A stretch of 64,000 bases of DNA. It comes from Qipengyuania aurantiaca. Lineage in GTDB: Bacteria > Pseudomonadota > Alphaproteobacteria > Sphingomonadales > Sphingomonadaceae. The stretch spans positions 2,703,001-2,767,000 of the forward strand of contig NZ_CP081295.1 in the NCBI RefSeq assembly GCF_019711375.1, read 5' to 3'. Within the stretch, counting starts at the first letter, position 1. Every line of letters starts with the position of its first letter. A model generated the notes under the pieces. It had not been told where the DNA came from. It was given only the letters and a program-made list of their open reading frames with translations, and made no database searches. The translations under genes were made by a program, and so were the position numbers. This document shows, in pieces, positions 10,542 through 20,639 of the stretch.

Positions 10542-11690
10542 TTACCCCTCGCCGATACCCTCGGGCGCATCCCACAACAGATGCCGCGTTTCCAGCATCA
10601 CGAGGTTGTTGCTGCGAACGATCTCGCCGCGTGTCTTGTAGCCGAGAAGCTGCTCCGCATCGGTATCGGGATTATGCGTCATCACGCGGATTTCCTCCGA
10701 GGTAAAATCGGAAAGGCCGCGCGCGCGCTCGATACCCTTGCTGTCGTAGATGTGCAGCACGTCCCCGCGCGTGAAGTCGCCGTCCATCGAGACGATATCC
10801 GCCCGCCGGATGGGCCGGTCGCTGTTTGCCAGCGCGTCGGCCACGGCTTCGGTCACAACAAGACTGCCTGCCATCTGCAGCCGGTTGGCGATCCAGCTGT
10901 CCCACCCCGAGAGCGGATTGGGATGCGGAAGGATCTTGGTGGCGCGGCGGCTGCCGTCGAGAACGGTGGTGAGCGGCCGGTCGACCTCCCCTTGCGCGAT
11001 CCAGGTCGTGACGCCGGCTTCCTGCGCCATATTGGCGGCCTGGAGCTTGGTTTCCATTCCCCCGGTACCCAGCGTGCTCTTGCCCTTGGTCGCGTCCATG
11101 TAAGGACCGACATCGGTGACCTCGGGAATGAAGACAGCGTCGGGATCGTCGGGATTGCGGTCGTAGAGACCGTCCACCCCGGTGAGGATGATGAAATCGG
11201 TCGCTCCGACCATTTGCGAGACTTTGGCAGCCAGGCGGTCGTTGTCGCCGACGCGGATTTCCTCGGTGGTGATCGTGTCGTTCTCGTTCACGATCGGCAT
11301 GACGCCTGCCTCCAGCAGCCTTGCAACCGTGTTGCGGGTGTTGAGAAAGCGGCGGTGGTCCTCGAAATCGCCGAGCGTCAGCAGGACCTGCGCGATCTCG
11401 AAACCGAATTCGTGGCCAACCTGCTTATAGGCGTTGAGGAGCAACGGCATACCGCAGGCGGCGGCCGCCTGTTTGTCCGAAATGCCCGCGCTTTCGGGCG
11501 TCTCACCGATAATGCGAAGGCCGAGCGCAACCGAGCCGGAAGAGCAGAGGATGACGTTGTGCCCTTCTGCGCGAAGGGTGGCCACATCCTCCAGCAGACG
11601 CTGCAGGAAACCATAGCGGGGGGTCAGCAGTTCCTGATTTGCGAGGAGCGCCGAGCCAATCTTGACAACAATATTACGTTTCTGGGTCAT
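10542..11690 (-). CDS. proB: Glutamate 5-kinase ProB
   Basis: A 382-residue enzyme for the first step of proline synthesis: ATP-dependent phosphorylation of glutamate. The amino-acid-kinase domain begins NIVVKIGSALL and has the CSSGSVALG phosphate-binding segment, NENDTITTEE and GTGGMETKL blocks. The C-terminal PUA domain (about residues 285-370) is present. The start has an AT-rich upstream with no clear ribosome site. It is divergent from proC-proA across about 210 AT-rich bases, so all three proline genes are together but not on one transcript. Confidence 0.97.
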   Translation of the reverse strand: MTQKRNIVVKIGSALLANQELLTPRYGFLQRLLEDVATLRAEGHNVILCSSGSVALGLRIIGETPESAGISDKQAAAACGMPLLLNAYKQVGHEFGFEIAQVLLTLGDFEDHRRFLNTRNTVARLLEAGVMPIVNENDTITTEEIRVGDNDRLAAKVSQMVGATDFIILTGVDGLYDRNPDDPDAVFIPEVTDVGPYMDATKGKSTLGTGGMETKLQAANMAQEAGVTTWIAQGEVDRPLTTVLDGSRRATKILPHPNPLSGWDSWIANRLQMAGSLVVTEAVADALANSDRPIRRADIVSMDGDFTRGDVLHIYDSKGIERARGLSDFTSEEIRVMTHNPDTDAEQLLGYKTRGEIVRSNNLVMLETRHLLWDAPEGIGEG

Positions 11691-11903
11691 ATATTAAAAA
11701 TGTATCTACCTTGAAATTTCTAGGATTCAATATAGATAGGGATGGTGCAGTGCACAACCGCCTTTTCTGAAATATCGAATGCGCAAGAAATAGTAAGTAA
11801 ACAACTCCGAATATCTTAAGACTTGTTCAAACTCTATTTCGATTTTGCCTAAGTCGAAGAATTACACAGAGCGCGACCAGCGCGGAAACGGAATTCTAAA
11901 ATT
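11691..11903. promoter_or_regulatory. AT-rich divergent proB / proC control region
   Basis: About 210 bases clearly richer in A+T than the surrounding genome, between the divergent proB and proC. It must hold promoters for both directions. On the plus strand TTGAAA (11711-11716) and TATAGA (11731-11736) are possible elements, but the spacing of 14 is short. No riboswitch or attenuator that I recognise. Its edge overlaps the uncertain start of proC. Confidence 0.4.
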
Positions 11904-12686
11904 ATCAATTCTATTCTTATTGTCGGATGCGGAAAAATGGGTTCCGCTTTACTTTCCCAGTGGGTCTCCGGCCCCGAGGCAATCACCGTGGTCGACCCCA
12001 TGGCCAGTGACCTGCCTGAAAAAGTCACACTGGTCCGCGATGGTTCCGAAATTGCAGGCCAGCGCTTCGATTGCATCGTCGCGGCCGTGAAGCCGCAGAT
12101 GTTCGACGACGTGATGCCCGGATATGCCGACAGCCTTGCCGAGGGCGGATATGTCATCTCGATTGCCGCCGGATACTCCGCCGCGCGCCTGTCGAAACTG
12201 ATGGGCGATAAGCCTGTCGTTCGCGTGATGCCGAACCTCCCCGCCGCAGTCGGCCGCGGAGTAAGCGGCGTTGTTGCCGGTCCACATGCCAGTGACGCCC
12301 ACATGGCACACGCGGTCGAATTCATGGAGCGCGCAGGCACGGTCGTCACCGTTGATAGCGAGGAGAAGCTGGACCGCGTGACCGCAGTTGCAGGCTCCGG
12401 TCCAGGCTATGTTTTCGAAATCGCCCGTGCCTATGCCGAAGCGGCGATGGCGCAAGGATTTAGCGAGCAAGAGGCGCGCGAAATGGTGCTCGGCACCATC
12501 GGCGGTGCCATCGCCATGGCCAGCGAGCCGGGTGCCCCCAGCCTCGAGGAACTTCGCAATTCCGTAACCAGCAAGGGCGGCACCACCGCCGCCGGCCTCA
12601 ACGCGCTGAACGGCGACAATGGCCTTACCGATCGCATGCGTGCTACACTGCAGGCCTGCTACGACCGGGCGGTAGAGCTGCGCTGA
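11904..12686 (+). CDS. proC: Pyrroline-5-carboxylate reductase ProC, non-canonical start
   Basis: Reduces pyrroline-5-carboxylate to proline with NAD(P)H. The Rossmann motif reads [14 protein letters not shown], then [18 protein letters not shown] and the C-terminal signature region [18 protein letters not shown] and [10 protein letters not shown]. The first ATG in frame (11937) lies inside GCGKMG and would delete the dinucleotide-binding strand. The frame is open back to a TAA at 11850-11852 but has no ATG, GTG or TTG there. I place the start at ATC 11904, giving M-N-S-I-L-I-V-G and 260 residues. A frameshift from a TTG at 11845 is the alternative. Function sure, start unsure. Confidence 0.85.
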   Translation: MNSILIVGCGKMGSALLSQWVSGPEAITVVDPMASDLPEKVTLVRDGSEIAGQRFDCIVAAVKPQMFDDVMPGYADSLAEGGYVISIAAGYSAARLSKLMGDKPVVRVMPNLPAAVGRGVSGVVAGPHASDAHMAHAVEFMERAGTVVTVDSEEKLDRVTAVAGSGPGYVFEIARAYAEAAMAQGFSEQEAREMVLGTIGGAIAMASEPGAPSLEELRNSVTSKGGTTAAGLNALNGDNGLTDRMRATLQACYDRAVELR

Positions 12687-12729
12687 AACAACAGCGCCTC
12701 CCACCCGTATTCACATTCAGAGAGACATT

Positions 12730-13995
12730 ATGACCGACCAGACTTTAGACCCGCAGATCCACATCACCACCCTCGGCCAGAACGCCCGCAAGGCCGCGCA
12801 AGGCCTGCTTTCCGCCAGCACCGATGCCAAGAACACGGCCTTGCGCGAAGCTGCCAAGGCGCTGCGTGATGCGACGCCCGAACTGCTCGAAGCGAATGCG
12901 GAAGACGTGAAAAGCGTTGAAGGCAAAAAGCCCGACAGCTTCATCGACCGCCTGCGTCTTAACGAAGACCGCATCGAAGGCATGGCGGGCGCGCTGGAAG
13001 AAATCGCCGAACTGCCCGATCCCGTGGGCCGCAGCCTCGCGAGCTTCGACCGCCCCAACGGCCTCAAGATCGAGCGCGTCGCCGTGCCCATTGGCGTAAT
13101 CGGCATGATCTACGAAAGCCGCCCCAATGTCGGCGCCGACGCCAGCGCGCTGTGCCTCAAGAGCGGTAACGCCGTTATCCTTCGCGGCGGCAGCGAAAGC
13201 CGCCATTCGACCCGCGTGATCGTGGAGTGCATGCGCAAGGGTCTCACTGCAGCCGGTCTGCCCGAAGACGCCGTCCAGACCGTCGGCACGACCGACCGCG
13301 CTGCCGTTGCCGCGCTGCTCAAGGCTGACGAATATGTCGACCTCGTCATCCCGCGCGGTGGCCGCGGCCTCGTCGAGCTAGTCCGCGACCAGGCGAGCGT
13401 CCCCACTCTTCTCCACCTCGACGGCAACTGCCACAGCTACGTCCACGAGGCGGCCGATCTCGACAAGGCGGCCGAAGTCATCCGCAACGCCAAGCTGCGC
13501 CGCACCGGCGTCTGCGGCGCGACCGAAAGCATCGTGGTCGACCGCGCAGTGGCGAAGGACTTCGTCCCCCGCCTCACCGCCATCATGGGCGGCGATTGCG
13601 AATTGCGCGGCGACGAGGAAGCCGTCGCCATCGACAGCAGCATCACGCCTGCCACCGAGGCCGACTGGAACACCGAGTATCTCGACCCCATCGCATCGGT
13701 GAAGGTCGTCGATGGCCTCGACCAGGCGATCGAGTGGGTGAGCGAGCACTCCTCGCACCATACCGACGCGATCATGACCGAAGACGACGACGCCGCCCGT
13801 CGCTTCATGACCTCGATCGATAGCGCCATCGTCATGCGCAACGCCAGCACGCAGTTCGCGGATGGCGGCGAGTTCGGCATGGGCGCGGAAATCGGCATCG
13901 CCACCGGTAAGATGCACGCCCGCGGCCCCGTCGGCCTCGAACAGCTGTGCAGCTTCAAATACCTCGTCCACGGCAATGGACAGACTAGGCCGTAA
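12730..13995 (+). CDS. proA: Gamma-glutamyl phosphate reductase ProA
   Basis: A 421-residue NADPH-dependent enzyme reducing glutamyl-5-phosphate to glutamate semialdehyde, the second step of proline synthesis. The start at 12730 has a GAGAGAC ribosome site. Visible motifs are [30 protein letters not shown] and the catalytic cysteine 262 in [12 protein letters not shown]. It is 43 bases behind proC on the same strand, so proC-proA form one unit. Transcription probably ends at the hairpin at 14149-14176. Confidence 0.98.
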   Translation: MTDQTLDPQIHITTLGQNARKAAQGLLSASTDAKNTALREAAKALRDATPELLEANAEDVKSVEGKKPDSFIDRLRLNEDRIEGMAGALEEIAELPDPVGRSLASFDRPNGLKIERVAVPIGVIGMIYESRPNVGADASALCLKSGNAVILRGGSESRHSTRVIVECMRKGLTAAGLPEDAVQTVGTTDRAAVAALLKADEYVDLVIPRGGRGLVELVRDQASVPTLLHLDGNCHSYVHEAADLDKAAEVIRNAKLRRTGVCGATESIVVDRAVAKDFVPRLTAIMGGDCELRGDEEAVAIDSSITPATEADWNTEYLDPIASVKVVDGLDQAIEWVSEHSSHHTDAIMTEDDDAARRFMTSIDSAIVMRNASTQFADGGEFGMGAEIGIATGKMHARGPVGLEQLCSFKYLVHGNGQTRP

Positions 13996-14009
13996 AATAA
14001 GCGCCAGAA

Positions 14010-14105
14010 CCGGGCCGGCGGAGGCCCGGCAAGGGCGACCGCCCGCCCGCAGCGGGTGCGGCTTGCCGCACGTCTAGCGAGGACGCGCCCGCGGATGCGG
14101 GTGCG
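14010..14105. repeat. Cluster of three palindromic hairpins
   Basis: Three consecutive inverted repeats sit in the spacer after proA: CCGGGCC/GGCCCGG (14010-14029, 7 bp, perfect), GTGCGGC/GCCGCAC (14056-14071, 7 bp, loop of 2, perfect) and CGCGCCCGC/GCGGGTGCG (14084-14105, one mismatch). None is followed by a T run. The arrangement looks like a REP-type palindromic unit. Whether it is repeated elsewhere in the genome cannot be seen from this window. Confidence 0.5.
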
Positions 14106-14148
14106 GAAACAAAGAGCGCGTCTCCTATTCCGCTTTCCTACCGCAACA

Positions 14149-14176
14149 GGGTCGGGGCATTGTCCCGGCCCTTTTT
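14149..14176 (+). terminator. Intrinsic terminator after proA
   Basis: GGGTCGGG (14149-14156) pairs with CCCGGCCC (14164-14171), with one G-U pair and a loop of seven, followed by TTTTT. It would stop proC-proA transcripts. It ends 17 bases before the ATG of the next gene, so that gene must start transcription within or after it, or be reached by read-through. Confidence 0.75.
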
Positions 14177-14193
14177 GCATGGGGAGAGCCCGC

Positions 14194-15042
14194 ATGACCC
14201 GCCGTACCGACAACCGCGAAACCCGCCTGCCCGTCCCTGCAGGCGAGCTACCCGCCTTCACCCCCGTCCCGCGCCAGTGCAACCGCCACGACGGCTGGAC
14301 CGAGGACCGCCAGCTCCGCTTCATCGAGGCGCTCGCCGATACCGGCAGCGTCGAGGCCGCCTGCCGCGCGGTCAACATGAGCACCGTGGGCGCCTACTAC
14401 CTGCGCCGCCAGAAAGGCGCGGAAAGCTTCCGCAAGGCATGGGCCGCCGCGCTCGACCTCGGCGTGCAGCGGATCGAAGACGTGGCGATGGACCGCGCGC
14501 TGAACGGCGTGGATGTGCCCGTCTATTCCTACGGCCAGCTCGTCGGCACGCGCACCGCCTATAACGACCGCCTGCTCATGTTCATGCTGAGAAATCGCGC
14601 GCCCGAACGGTTTGCCGATGGCCGCGCCAAAGGCCTGAACGCCATCGGCAAGATGGATCTGGAGCGCGAGAAGAAGAAGTGGCGCAAGGAGTGGGAGGCC
14701 GAACGCGCCGCCAGCGCGGGCAAGGACGAGCAACAGGTCCTCGCCAGCCTCAACGCCAAGCTTGGCCAGATGCACGAACGCTGGTGGACCCAGCTCAGCC
14801 CCCGCACCCGCGCCGCCTTCGAGGAATACAAACGCTTGGAACGCGAGGACGAGGAAGCCGGCTATCGCTGCTGGGACGACCCGGAGCACGAGGCCTATGT
14901 CGACCCCGACGCCGACTATGCGGACGAAGCCGAGGACGAGCCGATCCCCCTACCCCCGCCCGGCTGGGGCGAGCGCGAGGTGGAGGAGACCGAGGAAGAG
15001 AACCCGCGCTGGCGGTCGATCAAGGATGAGGGGTGGGGATAA
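14194..15042 (+). CDS. Unknown protein with terminase-small-subunit-like HTH
   Basis: A 282-residue protein. I chose ATG 14194 because GGGGAGAG lies six bases upstream; ATG 14179 is in frame but overlaps the terminator. Residues about 30-75 (WTEDRQLRFIEALADTGS followed by EAACRAVNMSTVGAYYLRRQ) look like a helix-turn-helix of the type in phage terminase small subunits. The middle is rich in charged helix (EREKKKWRKEWEAERAA), and the C-terminus is very acidic and proline rich. No portal, large terminase or other phage gene is nearby. It may be a DNA-binding regulator or a domesticated phage relative. The stop abuts the convergent helicase stop. Confidence 0.65.
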   Translation: MTRRTDNRETRLPVPAGELPAFTPVPRQCNRHDGWTEDRQLRFIEALADTGSVEAACRAVNMSTVGAYYLRRQKGAESFRKAWAAALDLGVQRIEDVAMDRALNGVDVPVYSYGQLVGTRTAYNDRLLMFMLRNRAPERFADGRAKGLNAIGKMDLEREKKKWRKEWEAERAASAGKDEQQVLASLNAKLGQMHERWWTQLSPRTRAAFEEYKRLEREDEEAGYRCWDDPEHEAYVDPDADYADEAEDEPIPLPPPGWGEREVEETEEENPRWRSIKDEGWG

Positions 15043-17346
15043 TCAGTCCATAGAAATTAGACCTGCTTTTATAGCTGGTTCAATAATTTTGCTCGGGCCA
15101 CGAGCCTGCTCCCCTAGAAACTCAACTCGATACTTGGCCCGGCTGACAGCCACATAAAGTCTGTTATGCGATACGTAGGTCAGGAAGTTCTTACTACTCA
15201 GGTCGTTAGCGTGATCAACGGGCGGGACTCGTCCGTCGTCAACTCCGACTAAGATTACGGCAGCGAATTCTAAACCACCTACATAATCAGCATGGCCGAT
15301 TACCAAGCGACCCGTAGCCCTAGCTGTCTCTATCAGCTTTTGGTCACCACGCCTTTCAAGGAGGACATATGGCTTATTCGAATCGGCTGCTTTGTCACTA
15401 AGCTCTTTGACGAGATTTCCGTCTAGTGAGACAATAAGAATATCACTTCTAGGGCATCCTAGTTCTTTGTGCAAAATTTCGGCACGCTCGAAGGCGGCAT
15501 CAATTAGTGCCCCCTCATTTGGCACCTCAATATATGCGGGATCGCGGGCAAGCCTTTCTTCCTCCTCAGTGAAGCCTGATGCAGCATTCACTAGTGGATT
15601 GTCGAAATTGGTGAAAAGCGTTGCACCAGAGCTGACGATAGAAAAGGCAAGGTTCACAATTTCTGGTGAAGATCGGAATACAGTTTCAATCCGGGCACTG
15701 TAGGTTCCAGCCGATGAATCTGCAGGTGAAATCGAATAGTCAATTTCCTTAGTATTCCAACCGCGATCGCCAACTGCCTGCGATCGGTCGACCGAATAAG
15801 CGATGGGATAAGGACCTTCTTCGCGAGTAAAATAGTGAAACATATGTAGTTCATTGATATTGAACAAATGAGTCTCATCGATCAACACGGCATCATACCC
15901 ATCTCGCAAACGACGTCGCCGCCAAATAGGTGTATCGAGTTGCCCAATAGCTGATAACACAACATCGTCTGTGTCAAATTGACCAGCATCTCTAAGGAAT
16001 TCTTGATACTTGCGAAAAACGGTGAAAACGAAACCTTTGTCGGCGTCATTTTTCTGATCAAGACCATACGACAGAGAGGGAAGCTTCTTGTAAGTATCCA
16101 AATTCTCGCCCGCTCGCCCCTTTATGAGAACGGATATTTCATGCTGCAGCATTTCAACCGTTTTCCATGCATCGCGGTCCTTAAGGCCTTTTGCAAAGTC
16201 TTGGCTTAAAAACCGAGAATGACTATCAAAGGAATCTCGCATGACAGCGTCAAACGCTTCACTGATATAAAGCAGTTGTGTCTCTTTGGACTCCATTGCA
16301 TCCCGGTCAATAAGTTCACTTTCCGATATGCTAGTTCGCAAAACGGTATTGCATAGCTCACTTAGCGTACAAATTTTCAAACTTTGTTGGTCTACTGCAC
16401 GATCCCGTGAGCTAAAACCGTCCTTGTCGACTACAGAAGCGACTTCTTCGATCGCCAAGCGAGTAGCATCTGAATGTGTTACAAAAACCGCATGGAATTC
16501 GCGCTTTGCGGCATCAGCAGCTCTGAGGGCATGAATAACTTTTAGAATGAGACTGAGCGTTTTCCCCGTACCTGCGGCACCTTCAATACGTGCGGGTTGA
16601 TCGAACGGTGTAGAAACAAATTCCGATTGTTTGGCCGTTAGAAGAGGTATCCAATCTTCATACCGTCGGTGCAGGCTTCCCTGAAATTGGCCACGATCTT
16701 CTAGGTTAAGAATAGCCATCCCTGAGGACGACTTAGGCCTACCAGTTTGCAGAGAGACAATTTCAAGAAACTCTCTTTTTGCAAACGAAATATTCTCAAA
16801 GGCCTTTCTAAAATTAGTCAGTTCAGCCTCTTCGCGATTTGCATCTCCACTCTCGTGGCCAGCCTTGTAAGCTAGTAACCAATTACCACCTTGCTCCCGC
16901 TTTAGGAGGCGATCTGACCAAGGTTCGCGCTCAATCACGATCCGATAAGGTTGCGGCTTGTACCGATATGGGAACAGGATCGCCTTACTAGACCCTGGAA
17001 TCATGCGTTCTGAATAGGTCAAACTAAGACCACTCCAAAGCTTTTTAGCGAAACGCAAAAGCTTTTGAAAACTAAATAGGCTATCATTATCTGCTTGAGC
17101 CAGTATTTGAGACTGTTCTAAATCAATTACGAGAAATTTTTCGGATAGATTGCCTGCTACCGAGTCAATGAATACGCCGCCATCTTTCTCAAATATGAGA
17201 TACTCAGACCCAATTTTTACGTTGCCGACCTCTCCACGGAGGAATGCCAGCAACGCCTTTCCCTCATCGAACTCGACTGATTGTGCGAATCTATCCTGAA
17301 TGAAATTCTCAACTGCGTTGAGGCCTATGACAACGTACTTAACCAT
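15043..17346 (-). CDS. SF1 (UvrD/Rep-like) helicase of AT-rich two-gene island
   Basis: A 767-residue protein. Residues 1-235 match no domain I know. From 236 a superfamily 1 helicase core follows: Q-motif LTAKQSEFV, Walker A GAAGTGKT (256-263), Walker B VLIDETHLF (D490, E491), motif III SVDRSQAVG, motif IV ETVFRSSPEIV, motif V GGLEFAAVILVG and motif VI RLYVAVSRAKYR (729-740). All catalytic elements look intact. Base composition is near 45% G+C by eye, against about 63% around it. The start directly abuts the stop of the partner gene (no gap), implying coupled translation. DNA unwinding or translocation is likely; the biological target is unknown. Confidence 0.88.
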   Translation of the reverse strand: MVKYVVIGLNAVENFIQDRFAQSVEFDEGKALLAFLRGEVGNVKIGSEYLIFEKDGGVFIDSVAGNLSEKFLVIDLEQSQILAQADNDSLFSFQKLLRFAKKLWSGLSLTYSERMIPGSSKAILFPYRYKPQPYRIVIEREPWSDRLLKREQGGNWLLAYKAGHESGDANREEAELTNFRKAFENISFAKREFLEIVSLQTGRPKSSSGMAILNLEDRGQFQGSLHRRYEDWIPLLTAKQSEFVSTPFDQPARIEGAAGTGKTLSLILKVIHALRAADAAKREFHAVFVTHSDATRLAIEEVASVVDKDGFSSRDRAVDQQSLKICTLSELCNTVLRTSISESELIDRDAMESKETQLLYISEAFDAVMRDSFDSHSRFLSQDFAKGLKDRDAWKTVEMLQHEISVLIKGRAGENLDTYKKLPSLSYGLDQKNDADKGFVFTVFRKYQEFLRDAGQFDTDDVVLSAIGQLDTPIWRRRRLRDGYDAVLIDETHLFNINELHMFHYFTREEGPYPIAYSVDRSQAVGDRGWNTKEIDYSISPADSSAGTYSARIETVFRSSPEIVNLAFSIVSSGATLFTNFDNPLVNAASGFTEEEERLARDPAYIEVPNEGALIDAAFERAEILHKELGCPRSDILIVSLDGNLVKELSDKAADSNKPYVLLERRGDQKLIETARATGRLVIGHADYVGGLEFAAVILVGVDDGRVPPVDHANDLSSKNFLTYVSHNRLYVAVSRAKYRVEFLGEQARGPSKIIEPAIKAGLISMD

Positions 17347-18162
17347 TTAAGCCTCCAGCAAATGTTGCTCGGGTAGTCTTGTAATGTTTTCAGGAAGATC
17401 AGGAAGCCCAATCCTACCATAAAGCAGAGAAAATGTTTGAAGTAGATGTTCGATATGCGGAGAAGCGATTTTTCTTACCGGCATAGCGAAGTCGTTCGAC
17501 TGGAAAGCGATATGATGGGCGGCCTCTAAGTCGCCCTTAGCGTCATCTAAAGACAAGCCTCGGGCGATACGGCAGGCCAAACCGAATGGCATACTGCTTG
17601 GCTCTCGAAGTAAGATGACATATCCCGGGCCACCTTCTTGTTCGCTGAAATTTGGAATGAAATAATAACCGCTGAGACTGTTTTTCACCAATTCTGCAGT
17701 GATTGATTTGGTGAATTTCGGATTTTCGCGGAAGAGCCTTTTCTTATCGCGTCTTGATCCAAAGTCGCCATCCAACAGGGTGGAAAGTTCTCCAATTTTT
17801 TCCAAATTTTGAATTTGTTTCTTTTTGACTTTATCATCTCGAGCCAAATTGCGTATTAGCTCCGGAAGCCCAATCGCTTGGACCATCTCTTCACTGACAT
17901 GCAAGGTTTTCAAAGCTGAAGCCAGCTTGCCGTCTGTGTCTTTTCGTAGCCTATCTCGAATTATGTCAAATCCGTCGATGCAAACCCAATCGTCGAAAGA
18001 TACGACAGGCAAATAGTTGATCACCCTGACCTTTTTCTGCTCAATATCGCATCTTGCAGTGATAACTACCCCGAACACTTCACAATTAGTGTAGGTGCTC
18101 GATCGCAGACAATTGAAGATCAATCCTTGATCTAACTTTCCTAACGTTGGCTTGGTTAGCAA
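17347..18162 (-). CDS. Unknown partner protein of the SF1 helicase
   Basis: A 271-residue protein with a TTG start at 18162; there is no usable ATG before residue 94, and GGGGGAC lies about seven bases upstream. I do not recognise the family. Visible features: an N-terminal beta-rich part with ITARCDIEQKK (34-44) and INYLPVVSFDDW, a lysine-rich helical middle (about 108-145), then GYYFIPNFSEQEGG and YVILLREP. The C-terminal segment ASPHIEHLLQTFSLLYGRIG ends in GLPDLP. No membrane segment or signal is present. It is AT-rich like the helicase, sits 22 bases behind lepA in the same direction, and its stop touches the helicase start. It probably works with the helicase. Confidence 0.7.
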   Translation of the reverse strand: MLTKPTLGKLDQGLIFNCLRSSTYTNCEVFGVVITARCDIEQKKVRVINYLPVVSFDDWVCIDGFDIIRDRLRKDTDGKLASALKTLHVSEEMVQAIGLPELIRNLARDDKVKKKQIQNLEKIGELSTLLDGDFGSRRDKKRLFRENPKFTKSITAELVKNSLSGYYFIPNFSEQEGGPGYVILLREPSSMPFGLACRIARGLSLDDAKGDLEAAHHIAFQSNDFAMPVRKIASPHIEHLLQTFSLLYGRIGLPDLPENITRLPEQHLLEA

Positions 18163-18184
18163 AACGTCCCCCGCAGGTAGCGAA

Positions 18185-20002
<1,818 letters not shown>

Positions 20003-20070
20003 CGCCCGCGCAATTAGCGGCGAACGACGACCGTGTCAGCAGCTATGCGTGTAGGAAAGCTCTTTTTGCC

Positions 20071-20514
20071 TCAGCGTAGCGCGGCTGCACCGAAGAAGAC
20101 GCCGAAGGCGTGGCACCAGATGACGACCGACTGGGCTTTTGCGAGGTCGTGATCGGCGGGGAGGCGGTAGATCTGCTCGCCGCTCGAAGACCGGAGACGG
20201 CCGACGTCGATATGCTCGGCTGCACGGACCGCACGACCACCTGTCGGTGATTTGGATTCGCTGACCCAGACGCGAAGATCGGGGCCGCCACGCACCTTGA
20301 AGTCATCATGCAATTTGATGCCGAAGCCGCCGCCTTTCAGCTGCACGACACTCGCTTTACCCTGGGCGGGATGGGCGCGGTCGCCGACGAAAGCGCCCTT
20401 CGAATGAAGCTGGGCGGCGGCAGCGGGCTGCGCGATAACGACACCGGCGGTGAGAACGGTGGTGGTGGTAGCGATCGCCAGAGCGAGCGGGGCAAGGGCC
20501 TTGATGGAGAACAT
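20071..20514 (-). CDS. Secreted DM13-domain protein
   Basis: A 147-residue exported protein. Residues 1-34 form a signal peptide ending near AAAAQ. The mature part fits the DM13 pattern: FVGDRAHPAQGKASVVQLKG, then DDFKVRGGPDLRVWVSES, and the closing VVIWCHAFGVFFGAAALR with the single conserved cysteine. DM13 domains are proposed to take part in redox or electron-transfer reactions, but bacterial single-domain members are uncharacterised. It stands alone between lepA and the GGDEF-EAL genes. Confidence 0.8.
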   Translation of the reverse strand: MFSIKALAPLALAIATTTTVLTAGVVIAQPAAAAQLHSKGAFVGDRAHPAQGKASVVQLKGGGFGIKLHDDFKVRGGPDLRVWVSESKSPTGGRAVRAAEHIDVGRLRSSSGEQIYRLPADHDLAKAQSVVIWCHAFGVFFGAAALR

Positions 20515-20639
20515 GATCGAAATTCCTGGATGTTGACGTGAGTAACATCCGGCTTTTCGCGTACCGTGCGGCAGCCGTTACGCTTCGCAAGCCAAACGCG
20601 TCGCGGAAAATTCGATAAGTGAAATCGACCTTGGAGAGA

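Noticed and set aside
14194-15042. Prophage remnant
   Set aside because: Only a terminase-like HTH is present. There is no portal, large terminase, capsid, integrase or attachment-site duplication in the flanks.
15043-18162. Gabija defence system
   Set aside because: The helicase could pass for GajB in outline, but the partner has no OLD-type ATPase/TOPRIM motifs, and the helicase is longer with a different N-terminus.
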